Assembly: GCA_947643145.1 (NCBI GenBank)
Contig: CANRVD010000001.1
Location: 107,961 to 171,960, forward strand
Length of the DNA: 64,000 nt
From: an uncultured bacterium
Lineage (GTDB): Bacteria; Bacillota; Clostridia; Lachnospirales; Lachnospiraceae
Direction of reading: 5' to 3'
Below are positions 1 to 9,404 of this stretch, piece after piece. Below the pieces are notes generated by a model. That model had not been told where the DNA came from. It ran no database searches and saw only the letters and a list, made by a program, of their open reading frames with translations. The position numbers were made by a program, and so were the translations under genes. The first letter of the stretch is position 1, and each line of letters starts with the position of its first letter.

Positions 1-83
1 ACAAGCAGAATTTCCAAAATCCAGACCAGTATATGGTATACCAGTTGTAAGGCTACCGGATTTTCATTTCTCTGTTCCTGCAT
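1..83 (-). CDS. partial CDS running off the left edge; N-terminus MQEQRNENPVALQLVYHILVWILEILLV, possibly signal peptidase I-like
   Basis: Open minus-strand frame starting 1 nt after the YlbF-family stop, SD-like ggaggg upstream, hydrophobic N-terminus; too short for firm family assignment. Confidence 0.35.
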   Translation of the reverse strand, partial: MQEQRNENPVALQLVYHILVWILEILL

Positions 84-425
84 TTATCCCTCCAAAAAAT
101 CAGTCTCAATCTGTGCGCCCTCTAAAAAGCACTCCTGAAGTTCCCTGACCATGCGGCAATACTGGCGTTCTGCCACAAAAAAATCATTTGCCAGTCCATT
201 GTTCTGCAAATCCAGAAATTCATTGCGCAAACTATTGTTTGCAGAAATTGCATTATTTCCTTCTTCCATCTGCATTGCCACACTTCTTTTCCGAAATTCG
301 CTTACCCGGCGGTACAACTCCGGCTGCGCCTTCATGCGGCCCAATAAATTTTTATACTGGTTATATTCCTTTGACATCTGAAGCCTTCTTATCAGCTCTC
401 CCATTAATTCTTCTACTTCACTCAT
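84..425 (-). CDS. YlbF/YmcA family regulator
   Basis: 113-aa helical protein with YlbF-like pattern; located after RNase J. Confidence 0.7.
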   Translation of the reverse strand: MSEVEELMGELIRRLQMSKEYNQYKNLLGRMKAQPELYRRVSEFRKRSVAMQMEEGNNAISANNSLRNEFLDLQNNGLANDFFVAERQYCRMVRELQECFLEGAQIETDFLEG

Positions 426-486
426 GAACTATCATCCTTCCAAACATGCCGGTCTTCGGCACAAACAATGTTACTGTATCACCCGC

Positions 487-2427
487 TTACTCTATTTCCA
501 TGATGATTGGAAGAATCATAGGATTTCTTTTCATCTTCTTCCATAAATAGTCACTCAGGCTGTCTTTAATTTCTGTCTTAATTTTTGTCCAGTCTGTAAT
601 ATTATTATCCAGACAGCGTTCCAGTGCCGCATAAACAATTCCTTTTGCCTCATCCATCAGGTATTCAGATTCCCTGACATAGACAAAACCTCTGGACACA
701 ATATCCGGCCCTGCCAAAAGCTGGTTCGTATATTTCTCCAGCGTCAGCACAATAATGATTAATCCATTCTCTGAGAGATGCTGTCTGTCACGCAATACAA
801 TATTTCCCACATCACCAACGCCAAGTCCGTCTACCATAATTCCCTGTGCCTGCACTTTGCCAATCAAGGCAGCCCTGCTCAGACTGATTTCCAACACGTC
901 ACCAGACGATAAAATAATGGTATTCTCCTTTGGAATTCCCATTTCCTGTGCAAGCTTAGCATGTGCTTTCAGGTGCTGGTACTCTCCATGTACCGGAATC
1001 GCATACTGCGGCTTTGTCAAAGCGTAAATCAGCTTGATTTCTTCCTGACAGGCATGTCCTGAAACATGAGTATCCTGTACAATAACCGTAGCGCCTTTTT
1101 CTGACAGCTCATTGATTACCTTTGAAACTGACTTTTCATTGCCCGGAATTGGACGTGAACTGAAAATCACGGTATCTCCCGGCTCAATAGATACCTTGCG
1201 GTGAATGTTGGCCGCCATCCTCGAAAGCGCTGCCATCGCCTCTCCCTGGCTTCCTGTCGTAATCAGAACCAGCTTCTCCGGTGGATAATTCTTCATCTGC
1301 TCCATTTCTATCATAATATTTTTCGGAACATCCAGATATCCCAGTTCATTTGCTGTGGTAATCACATTTACCATGCTTCTTCCTTCCACAACAACCTTAC
1401 GTCCATACTTTTCAGCAGAATTGATAATCTGCTGCACGCGGTCAACATTGGATGCAAATGTTGCAACAATGATCCGGTGCTTTTCATTTTCTGCAAAAAT
1501 ATTATCAAATGTCTTGCCAACCGTCCGCTCTGACATAGTAAACCCGGGCTTCATAACATTTGTACTATCACCCATCAGTGCAAGCACGCCTTTCTTTCCA
1601 AGCTCGCCAAAACGCTGTAAATCTATTGTCTCTCCGTTTACCGGTGTATAGTCAATCTTAAAGTCTCCCGTATGCACAACAATTCCTACCGGAGAAAAAA
1701 TAGCAAGCGCTGCCGCATCGGAAATACTGTGGTTTGTCCGAATATATTCCACCCGGAAACATCCTAAATTAATAGACTGCCCATAGCTTACTACCTTACG
1801 CTTAATCGGCTTTGGAAGTACATGCTCTTTTAGCTTGTTATCAATCAGTCCCATTGTCAGCTTTGTTGCATAGACTGGTACATTGATTTCCCGCAGTACA
1901 TAAGGAAGAGCTCCAATATGGTCCTCATGTCCATGTGTAATGACAAAACCTTTTACCTTATCAATATTTTCTTTCAGGTAAGTAATATCTGGAATTACAA
2001 GATCAATTCCAAGCATATCATCCTCCGGGAAAGATAATCCGCAATCCACAACCACAATACTATCTTCATACTCAAAGGCAGTAATATTCATGCCAATCTG
2101 CTCTAACCCGCCAAGCGGTATAATTTTGAGTCCTTTGCCAAATTCAACCGCCTCGTTCTTTTTTGCCCTTGCTGTCCGTACCGCCGGTTTTCTCTCTGCC
2201 CTTTCCGCTTGTATCTCCTGCCTGCTGCCTGTGGCTTCCTCTGCTTCCGCCACTTTAACCGCCGTCTTTCTCGTGGTTGTTCTTCTTGTCGTTCGCTTCA
2301 CCGGCTCTTTCTTTTCTGCTCCTGCACTTTCTGCCTCAATATTTTTTACCGTTCTTCTAACTACACGCTTCGCTTTTGCAAACCCGTCGCTTAATATTCT
2401 GTCCTGATTTTCTGTTTCTCTCTTCAC
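487..2427 (-). CDS. rnj: ribonuclease J (metallo-beta-lactamase/beta-CASP), with basic low-complexity N-terminal extension
   Basis: ITHGHEDHIGALPYVL motif, GDFKIDYTPV, SGHACQEEIKL, VHGEYQHL. Confidence 0.93.
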   Translation of the reverse strand: MKRETENQDRILSDGFAKAKRVVRRTVKNIEAESAGAEKKEPVKRTTRRTTTRKTAVKVAEAEEATGSRQEIQAERAERKPAVRTARAKKNEAVEFGKGLKIIPLGGLEQIGMNITAFEYEDSIVVVDCGLSFPEDDMLGIDLVIPDITYLKENIDKVKGFVITHGHEDHIGALPYVLREINVPVYATKLTMGLIDNKLKEHVLPKPIKRKVVSYGQSINLGCFRVEYIRTNHSISDAAALAIFSPVGIVVHTGDFKIDYTPVNGETIDLQRFGELGKKGVLALMGDSTNVMKPGFTMSERTVGKTFDNIFAENEKHRIIVATFASNVDRVQQIINSAEKYGRKVVVEGRSMVNVITTANELGYLDVPKNIMIEMEQMKNYPPEKLVLITTGSQGEAMAALSRMAANIHRKVSIEPGDTVIFSSRPIPGNEKSVSKVINELSEKGATVIVQDTHVSGHACQEEIKLIYALTKPQYAIPVHGEYQHLKAHAKLAQEMGIPKENTIILSSGDVLEISLSRAALIGKVQAQGIMVDGLGVGDVGNIVLRDRQHLSENGLIIIVLTLEKYTNQLLAGPDIVSRGFVYVRESEYLMDEAKGIVYAALERCLDNNITDWTKIKTEIKDSLSDYLWKKMKRNPMILPIIMEIE

Positions 2428-2510
2428 AATTTTTCCTGCCTTTCTTTTATAAGAAAACAGTATTCTCCCGTTTCCTTTTTTGCTTTTTATTGATATCTAT
2501 ACCTCTCATG

Positions 2511-2603
2511 GGAAGAATGCCGCTTTTGCATTCTTCCGGTGTGAAAAGAAACGCTTCGACAAAGTGCCCATTGCACTTTGTCGATTTTAGAGTTTCTTTT
2601 CAC
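2511..2603. repeat. double-hairpin repeat (family A), copy 1
   Basis: ggaagaatgc cgctttt gcattcttcc plus gtgtgaaaagaaac...gtttcttttcacac with inner CGACAAAGTGC/GCACTTTGTCG. Confidence 0.8.
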
Positions 2604-2612
2604 ACTTTTCAC

Positions 2613-2888
2613 TTATATTTCAAAATCCACATCCTCTAAAAGCTCCGCAAAAATTTTCGAAACTGCTTCAAATTCCGTATCCTCTTCTACCATTTCATAT
2701 ACCGTCTGCTTCTCATCGTCCGTAACTGCACGCATAATAAAAGCCTCTGCTTCTCCATCTTCTTCATCACTGTCCGCAACTAAGAGATAGTTTTTTCCAT
2801 TAATCATGGTTTCTTCCAAAACATAAAAAGAAATTTTTTCATTATCATCTGTTTCAAATTCAATACGACCGTCCTGTCTTTCTTCCAT
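2613..2888 (-). CDS. DUF1292 family protein
   Basis: Acidic ~90-aa protein with FETDDNEKISFYVLEETMINGKNYLLV pattern next to ruvX/ireB. Confidence 0.8.
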   Translation of the reverse strand: MEERQDGRIEFETDDNEKISFYVLEETMINGKNYLLVADSDEEDGEAEAFIMRAVTDDEKQTVYEMVEEDTEFEAVSKIFAELLEDVDFEI

Positions 2889-3098
2889 TCAATAGCACCT
2901 CATATTATCCAAAAAAAAATACATATAATGCACAAATATATTTCCCTTTTTTAATTCATACTACAAAAGCAAAATATATCCGCACACTAATGTAAATTAT
3001 AGATATTCTAATCCCGCTTCCAGCATCAACAGCTAACCCGCCAATATTTGTACTGCCTACAGCACAAACCTGCCGTGTATCATTTTCACACAAATCCT

Positions 3099-3521
3099 CT
3101 ACATTTTAAGACTTTCTAAATATCCTTTTAAAATCAGACTTGCCGCCACCTTATCAACATATTTTTTCCGGTTCTTTTTCGCAACACCACCCTCTTCTAA
3201 GACAGTATCTGCCAAAACTGTTGTAAGGCGTTCATCCCACAGAATAACTTCCAGACCACTCCTGCGCTCTACCATTGCAGCAAACTCCCTGGTTTTTTCA
3301 CACCGCTCTCCTTCTTCGTTATTCAGCTTTTTGGGAAGTCCGATAACTACTTTTTCTACCTGATATTCCTCCATCAGCTCTTCGATGCGCGCCAGCGTCT
3401 GACGCAGTTTCTTCTCCCGCTCTCTTTCTATGGTTTCTATCGGCTGTGCCGTTAAAAGCAATTCATCACTAATTGCAACCCCTACCGTTTTTGCCCCATA
3501 GTCTAAACCCATAATTCTCAT
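3099..3521 (-). CDS. ruvX: Holliday junction resolvase RuvX/YqgF family
   Basis: [39 protein letters not shown] motifs. Confidence 0.93.
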   Translation of the reverse strand: MRIMGLDYGAKTVGVAISDELLLTAQPIETIEREREKKLRQTLARIEELMEEYQVEKVVIGLPKKLNNEEGERCEKTREFAAMVERRSGLEVILWDERLTTVLADTVLEEGGVAKKNRKKYVDKVAASLILKGYLESLKM

Positions 3522-3531
3522 ACATCACCTG

Positions 3532-3822
3532 TTATACTTCTTTAAAATTATTATTAATATAATCCTCCAACAGCAATTCAATAATCTCATCACGCTCTAC
3601 GCGGCGAATCAGACTTCTCGCACCCTTATGACTGGTAATATAAGTAGGATCTCCTGACATAACATATCCAACAATCTGGTTGACAGGATTATATCCCTTT
3701 TCTGTAAGTGCTTCGTAAACCTGCGCAATTACATCCTTAACTTCAAACACCTGATCCTTTTGTACTTTAAAGTACTGCGTATTATTAATCTCCTGCATAA
3801 TGGCACTGACCTCCACTCTCAA
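3532..3822 (-). CDS. IreB family regulatory phosphoprotein
   Basis: [52 protein letters not shown]-like signature; adjacent to ruvX. Confidence 0.9.
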   Translation of the reverse strand: [96 protein letters not shown]

Positions 3823-3907
3823 TCACGTACTTTCACCTATTTACTATAGTAATATATCTTATTGGAAAAAACAAGTCCATTTTTTCCAATTGCCTTTCCG
3901 TTACTAT

Positions 3908-5254
3908 TCAAAACCATTTCCCATGTAATATTCCATCTGTTATCCAGCCCGAAATATGAACCCTGCACGTTGTATTACACATTTTTTCTGCATTTTCCAG
4001 TTCTGCCGCTGGCACACCAATACGGACATATCGTTCATTATAACCTACCAGATAATTCTTTCCCTGAATTTCTGTAATTTCTTCAAAAAGAACATCCTCT
4101 TCTTTTTCCAGAAAATTTTTCTGGTAAATTTTCTCTAAATCTTTTCCAGTATTTAACAGTATATCACTCCGCTCCGCTTTTATACCTTCTTCTAACTGTC
4201 CTTCCATTGCATCTGCCATAGTTCCCTGTCTTCTGGAATATTTAAACACATGAATCTTTGCAAAACCAGCCTTTTTTGCAAAGCTTAAGGTTGTATAAAA
4301 TTCCTCTTCCGTCTCCTGTGGAAATCCCACAATAATATCTGTTGTAATAGCCGGATAATCAAAATATTTTCTAAGGATTGCTAACTTGTCCAAATATTCT
4401 TTTGCGGTGTAATGACGGTTCATCCGGCTCAGTGTTTCATCACACCCGCTTTGCAGGGACAAATGAAAATGAGGACAGATTTTTGGAATTTCTGACAGTT
4501 CCTTTGTAAATTCCTCTGTAATAATCCTTGGCTCCAAAGACCCCAGACGGATTCTATCAATCCCATCTGTCTGTGCAATTCTTTTTAAAAGCAGTAAAAG
4601 AGGTTTTCCTTCTAATTCCAAAAAGCTCTTTTTCTCTGTAAAATCTACGCCATAGGAAGATAAATGGATTCCTGTTACAACCACCTCATGGATTCCCGCT
4701 GCCGCAAGAGCTTCCACTTCGCCTGCTGCCTCTTCTTCCGTTTTGCTCTTTAAAGGCCCCCTGACATAAGGAATAATACAATATGTACAGTACTGGTTAC
4801 AACCATCCTGCACTTTCAAATATGCCCTGGTATGCTTCCTGTCTAAAACCTGCTCCATGGATTGATTTCCTCCGCCAGATTCCGTAATTTCCCGCAGGCC
4901 GGAAGCATCCTTCTGCTCTTTTGCGGCAAGCACTTTTTCTACCAGCCTTGGCTTTTCCGCATTTGTTATAAACAAATCAATTACCTCATCCACTTCCCCT
5001 TTTTTCTTTGCCGAATCCACATAACAGCCTGCAGCCACTACAATCGCTTTTGGATTGGCACGCCTTGCACGATGAAGCATTTTTCTGGACTTTCTGTCCG
5101 CAATATTCGTTACGGTACAGGTATTAATCACATAAACATCTGCCTGCTCCGTAAATGCCACGATGGTATGTCCTGCTTCTTCAAACTGCGCTTTCATTTT
5201 TTCCGTTTCATAAGAATTCACTTTGCAGCCTAATGTCAAAAAACCAACTCTCAC
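3908..5254 (-). CDS. mtaB: tRNA (N6-threonylcarbamoyladenosine(37)-C2)-methylthiotransferase MtaB
   Basis: LGCKVNSYETE start, radical SAM CNQYCTYCIIPYVRG motif, C-terminal TRAM region. Confidence 0.92.
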   Translation of the reverse strand: MRVGFLTLGCKVNSYETEKMKAQFEEAGHTIVAFTEQADVYVINTCTVTNIADRKSRKMLHRARRANPKAIVVAAGCYVDSAKKKGEVDEVIDLFITNAEKPRLVEKVLAAKEQKDASGLREITESGGGNQSMEQVLDRKHTRAYLKVQDGCNQYCTYCIIPYVRGPLKSKTEEEAAGEVEALAAAGIHEVVVTGIHLSSYGVDFTEKKSFLELEGKPLLLLLKRIAQTDGIDRIRLGSLEPRIITEEFTKELSEIPKICPHFHLSLQSGCDETLSRMNRHYTAKEYLDKLAILRKYFDYPAITTDIIVGFPQETEEEFYTTLSFAKKAGFAKIHVFKYSRRQGTMADAMEGQLEEGIKAERSDILLNTGKDLEKIYQKNFLEKEEDVLFEEITEIQGKNYLVGYNERYVRIGVPAAELENAEKMCNTTCRVHISGWITDGILHGKWF

Positions 5255-5591
5255 AATACATTATCCTTTCTTATCTAAGATTTATTTAAAATGACCGAAT
5301 GTATTCCATTATTAAAAGTATTCTATTCCTGCCAACAATAGATTGCAGAAAAGCTTTGCATTCGAAGTGCTTTGCGTTTACCAACGCTGAACGCACAATT
5401 TTGCCAAAATCATGCAAAATAGCGCTGTTCACTCGTATTTTTGACAAAAACCAGTCAAAAATCCTCGACTTTAATGAAGTGTGAACAGTAACTACCAATT
5501 TTCTGACCAATTTTTTTGATAGATTGTATATTGACTTTTCAATTCAAAATGTCTAGTATAGAATTGAAAAAATAAAAGGAGGTAGGTTTTC

Positions 5592-5825
5592 ATGAAAACA
5601 GTACAGATTTCATTAAATTCTATTGATAAGGTAAAAGCATTTGTAAACGATGTAACAAAATTTAATACCGATTTCGATTTAGTATCTGGCAGATATGTTA
5701 TCGATGCAAAATCTATTATGGGTATTTTCAGTCTTGATCTTTCCAAGCCAATTGATTTGAACATCCATGATGATGATGACATCGACGAAATTCTTGGCAT
5801 ATTAGATCCATACATCGTTAAATAA
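5592..5825 (+). CDS. HPr-like protein lacking the phosphotransfer histidine
   Basis: AKSIMGIFSLDL matches the HPr Ser46 region; no GLHARP motif; strong SD aaaggagg. Confidence 0.75.
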   Translation: MKTVQISLNSIDKVKAFVNDVTKFNTDFDLVSGRYVIDAKSIMGIFSLDLSKPIDLNIHDDDDIDEILGILDPYIVK

Positions 5826-5956
5826 TTAATTGCATTGCTTTTCATTATGGGGCATTTTGTATTTGGGGATATTTCAATTTGAACAATAGATTGCAGGCTT
5901 TGCCGCAAATCTGTTGTTATAAATTATTATTTGCTACATACAATAGAATATAACAG

Positions 5957-5987
5957 AGGACACCAGCACTGACGGTGTCCTTTTTTC
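5957..5987 (+). terminator. Rho-independent terminator of the HPr-like gene
   Basis: GGACACC...GGTGTCC followed by TTTTTT. Confidence 0.85.
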
Positions 5988-6002
5988 TAATAGGAAAATC
6001 CG

Positions 6003-6078
6003 CCACCGCGTAGTGGTATGCCAACAAGAATTGCTTCCCAATTCTTGTTGGCATACCAGCGAAGCTGGTGCGCTTTTC
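6003..6078 (-). terminator. long hairpin/terminator downstream of thiI
   Basis: GGTATGCCAACAAGAATT/AATTCTTGTTGGCATACC perfect 18-bp stem within an outer GCGCACCAGC...GCGGTGGCG stem, followed by GATTTT on minus strand. Confidence 0.6.
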
Positions 6079-7259
6079 TATCCATCTACCTCGATAATTT
6101 CAATGGTATTTAATGCCTCCTGCACCATCTCGTCAATCTTTTCCGAAAGCTTCTCCTCTGAACGGCGGATAATCTTAATTTCCGGCCTGGTTACCGGATG
6201 CTTGGCAACAAATATGGTACAGCAGTCCTCAAACGGCTGAATGGATGTCTCATACGTTCCAATTTTCTCAGAAAACGATACGATATCCTGCTTATCAAAT
6301 CCAATTAACGGACGGTAAACCGGCAATTCACATACATCATTTGTCGCTGCAAGGCTGTGCATTGTCTGGCTTGCAACCTGTCCGATACTCTCTCCGGTAA
6401 TCAGTCCAAGACAATCATTTTCTTTGGCAAGAGTCTGGGCAATCCTCATCATATAACGCCGCATAATAATGGTCAGTTCCTCATGAGGACACTGCTCATA
6501 AATATACATCTGAATATCCGTGAAATTAACTACATGCAGGCGAATCGGCCCGGTATATCTGGAAATCAGCTTTGCCAAATCCACCACTTTCTGCTTTGCC
6601 CTCTCACTGGTATAAGGAGGTGCATGAAAATATACTGCATCAATAAATACCCCGCGTTTCGCTATCATATAACCCGCTACCGGACTGTCAATCCCCCCGG
6701 AAAGCAATAACATTGCCTTTCCATTGGTACCAAGCGGCATTCCACAGGCTCCTGTATATACTTTGGAATATACATATGCCTTTTCCCTGACTTCTACCCA
6801 GATAAACACATCCGGGTTATGCACATCTACAGAAAGCTCTGGAAAACGCTCTAACAGGCATCCTCCTATCTCTACACAGATTTCAGGTGAAGTCAGCGGA
6901 TAATGCTTATCACTTCTTCTTGACTTTACCTTAAACGTAAAATCTCTCTTTTCATACTGCGCTTCCACAAAATCCCCAACTTCTTTTACGAGATTGTCCC
7001 AGCTTTTATCCTCAATCATCTGAACCGGGCTAATTGCAGATACACCAAATACACGGCTCATTGCTTCAATCGCATCCTCAAAATCAAAATCTCCCTTTGC
7101 CTCTACAAAGATTCTTCCCTGCTCCCTTGTCACCTCAAATTCACCCTCAATCTTTGCAAGACGATGGCGAATCTGGCTGCACAATGCATTTTCGAACTTG
7201 TAACGGTTCTTTCCTTTAATTCCAATTTCTGCATACTTTACTAAAAAAGCCTGATACAT
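6078..7259 (-). CDS. thiI: tRNA 4-thiouridine synthase ThiI
   Basis: KYAEIGIKGKNR N-terminus, LLSGGIDSPVAGY PP-loop. Confidence 0.95.
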   Translation of the reverse strand: MYQAFLVKYAEIGIKGKNRYKFENALCSQIRHRLAKIEGEFEVTREQGRIFVEAKGDFDFEDAIEAMSRVFGVSAISPVQMIEDKSWDNLVKEVGDFVEAQYEKRDFTFKVKSRRSDKHYPLTSPEICVEIGGCLLERFPELSVDVHNPDVFIWVEVREKAYVYSKVYTGACGMPLGTNGKAMLLLSGGIDSPVAGYMIAKRGVFIDAVYFHAPPYTSERAKQKVVDLAKLISRYTGPIRLHVVNFTDIQMYIYEQCPHEELTIIMRRYMMRIAQTLAKENDCLGLITGESIGQVASQTMHSLAATNDVCELPVYRPLIGFDKQDIVSFSEKIGTYETSIQPFEDCCTIFVAKHPVTRPEIKIIRRSEEKLSEKIDEMVQEALNTIEIIEVDG

Positions 7260-7333
7260 TTTTTCCTCATTTCTGCAAGGTCTCTTCCCTGCTTTTCCTA
7301 TATCTGTTTACTGCCTGCTACGATTCACAATAA

Positions 7334-8497
7334 CTACTGCCTTACAAACTTTCGCAGCACCGGGAGCAATTCCCCCACCGCCTCTACTGCATAGCGGATT
7401 TGCTCTGTTGTTGTCATCACCGAAAAACTAAAACGCAGAGTAGAATCCAGCAAATCCTTCCTTACCCCGATTGCCTGCAGCGTCCCGCTAAGCTCAGGAT
7501 GGTTGGAGGAACATGCAGACCCTGAAGAAACATAAACGCCCTTCTCTGCCAGTGCATGCAGCATAACCTCACTCTTTATGGAAGCAAAGCTGACATTCAC
7601 AATATGCGGCGCTGTCTCCTCCAGCAAAATTCCATCAATCCCATTTATTGTAACACCTTCATACCGCTGCAAACCTTCTATCAGCATCTTCTTCCATGCA
7701 TACAACTGCTCCCGCTTTGCCGCATGCTCCTGATATATTAATTTTACCGCCAGTCCCAACCCTGCAATTCCCGGTACATTCTCCGTTCCAGAACGCATTC
7801 CTTTCTGCTGTCCGCCGCCAAAGAGAATCGGCCTTATCTTTACTCCATCCCTGACATATAAAAATCCAGCCCCTTTCGGTCCATGAATCTTATGACCACT
7901 GACAGACATCATATCAATTCCCATTTTCTTAGGGATAATCTTATACTTCCCAAATGCCTGAATCGCATCTACATGAAATAAAATCTGAGGATTTCTGCCA
8001 TGCAGCATCTCTCCGATTTCTTTTATCGGTTCCACACTCCCGATTTCATTATTGACATACATAACAGAAACCAAAAAAGTATCTTCCCGTAAAGCTGCCT
8101 CTACCTCTTCTAACGGAACCCTTCCTGCCGCATCCACCGGAAGATATGTCACTTCATATCCCATTTCCTCCAGATAGGCAAGCGGTTCATGTACAGAAGC
8201 ATGCTCAATTCTTGTTGTAATAATGTGCTTTCCTGCACGGCGGTTCGCGATTGCAGTACCAATAAATGCCATATTATTTGACTCTGTACCGCCTGACGTA
8301 AATATAATCTCTTTCGGCTGACATTTCAAACTACCGGCTATGATATCCCTGGCATCCTTAATATACCGTTCCGCTGCGATTCCTTTTGTATGCTTTGAGG
8401 AAGGATTTCCAAAATCCTCCTCTAACACCGTTACCATTATATCCCTGACCTCCGGAAACACCGGAGTTGTCGCTGCATTATCCAAATATGCTTCCAT
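7334..8497 (-). CDS. cysteine desulfurase (NifS/IscS family); start trimmed to MEAYLDNAATT
   Basis: AYLDNAATTPV, SVSGHKIHGPKG, SSGSACSS; ORF start at 8659 would overlap the next gene. Confidence 0.92.
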   Translation of the reverse strand: MEAYLDNAATTPVFPEVRDIMVTVLEEDFGNPSSKHTKGIAAERYIKDARDIIAGSLKCQPKEIIFTSGGTESNNMAFIGTAIANRRAGKHIITTRIEHASVHEPLAYLEEMGYEVTYLPVDAAGRVPLEEVEAALREDTFLVSVMYVNNEIGSVEPIKEIGEMLHGRNPQILFHVDAIQAFGKYKIIPKKMGIDMMSVSGHKIHGPKGAGFLYVRDGVKIRPILFGGGQQKGMRSGTENVPGIAGLGLAVKLIYQEHAAKREQLYAWKKMLIEGLQRYEGVTINGIDGILLEETAPHIVNVSFASIKSEVMLHALAEKGVYVSSGSACSSNHPELSGTLQAIGVRKDLLDSTLRFSFSVMTTTEQIRYAVEAVGELLPVLRKFVRQ

Positions 8498-8559
8498 TCT
8501 GAACGCAATCTCCAATCCATCTATTCTTTTCCATGCAGCCATACCAACTTTGGCTTGCC

Positions 8560-9300
8560 TTACTGCTGCATTTGAAACATCATAATTGCTAACAGCGCCA
8601 TACCTGCTGTCTCTGTGCGCAAAATGCGTTTCCCAAGCGTAATCGGCTCCATTCCGCATGCTACTGCCTGTTCTACTTCTTCTGCTTCAAATCCACCCTC
8701 AGGGCCAATAAAAATTCCTACGGATTCTTTTGTACAGGCATGTGCTACGATTTCCCTCGAACAGTCAATGCCATCCTGCAGTTCATATGGTATCATATTG
8801 TACTCTAAGGATTTCGCCATGTCAATCGCCTCTTCCATAGTGACAGGTTTTTGTACCAATGGTATAATCCCCCTGTCGCACTGCTTTGCAGCGGCCTGTG
8901 CAATAGCCTGCCACCGCTCCTGCTTTTTTATAATCTTTTTTTCATCTGCAAGCTTTACGACACAGCGTTTCATCATAACCGGTACAATTTCATATACCCC
9001 AAGCTCCACTGCCTTTTGAATAATAAATTCCATCTTTTCTTTTTTGGGAATTCCCTGAAAGAGAGTAATCTTTGTCTGTAATTCCGTTCCTGTACTCTGG
9101 ACCTTCTCTACCCGCAGGATAACCCTGTCCTTGTCCAGACGGTAAATCCTCGAAACATAGTCCCTGCCTTGTCCATTGCAGGCAGTCACCCAGTCCCCCT
9201 CTTCCAGACGCAGTACATTTCTTATATGGTTTACATCACTGCCCCTGATTATAATTTCATTTTCCGCAATTTGTTCTTCTGAAATATAAAAACGATACAC
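8560..9300 (-). CDS. rsmE: 16S rRNA (uracil1498-N3)-methyltransferase RsmE
   Basis: IFIGPEGGFEAEEVE, LGKRILRTETA motifs. Confidence 0.93.
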   Translation of the reverse strand: MYRFYISEEQIAENEIIIRGSDVNHIRNVLRLEEGDWVTACNGQGRDYVSRIYRLDKDRVILRVEKVQSTGTELQTKITLFQGIPKKEKMEFIIQKAVELGVYEIVPVMMKRCVVKLADEKKIIKKQERWQAIAQAAAKQCDRGIIPLVQKPVTMEEAIDMAKSLEYNMIPYELQDGIDCSREIVAHACTKESVGIFIGPEGGFEAEEVEQAVACGMEPITLGKRILRTETAGMALLAIMMFQMQQ

Positions 9301-9330
9301 CCTTTTCCTCCCTTTGCCTTCATGTACACA

Positions 9331-9364
9331 AAGATACCAGACAAATGCGGTGACAAATGTCTGG
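9331..9364 (-). terminator. terminator-like hairpin after FliD-like ORF
   Basis: GATACCAGACA...TGTCTGGTATC followed by TTTG on minus strand. Confidence 0.6.
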
Positions 9365-9404
9365 TATCATAATCAACCTATCCATTTTTAATATTTTTCC
9401 GCTC

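Noticed and set aside
2511-2603. Strand-specific covariation in the inner stem of family A copies
   Set aside because: Copy 2 substitutions are G-U compatible on the minus strand but copy 3 substitutions are so only on the plus strand, so no consistent transcribed strand can be inferred from the inner stem.
5286-5510. Short ORFs (5286-5510 minus, 5299-5484 plus) upstream of the HPr-like gene
   Set aside because: Translate hairpin repeats; no SD and no coding character.
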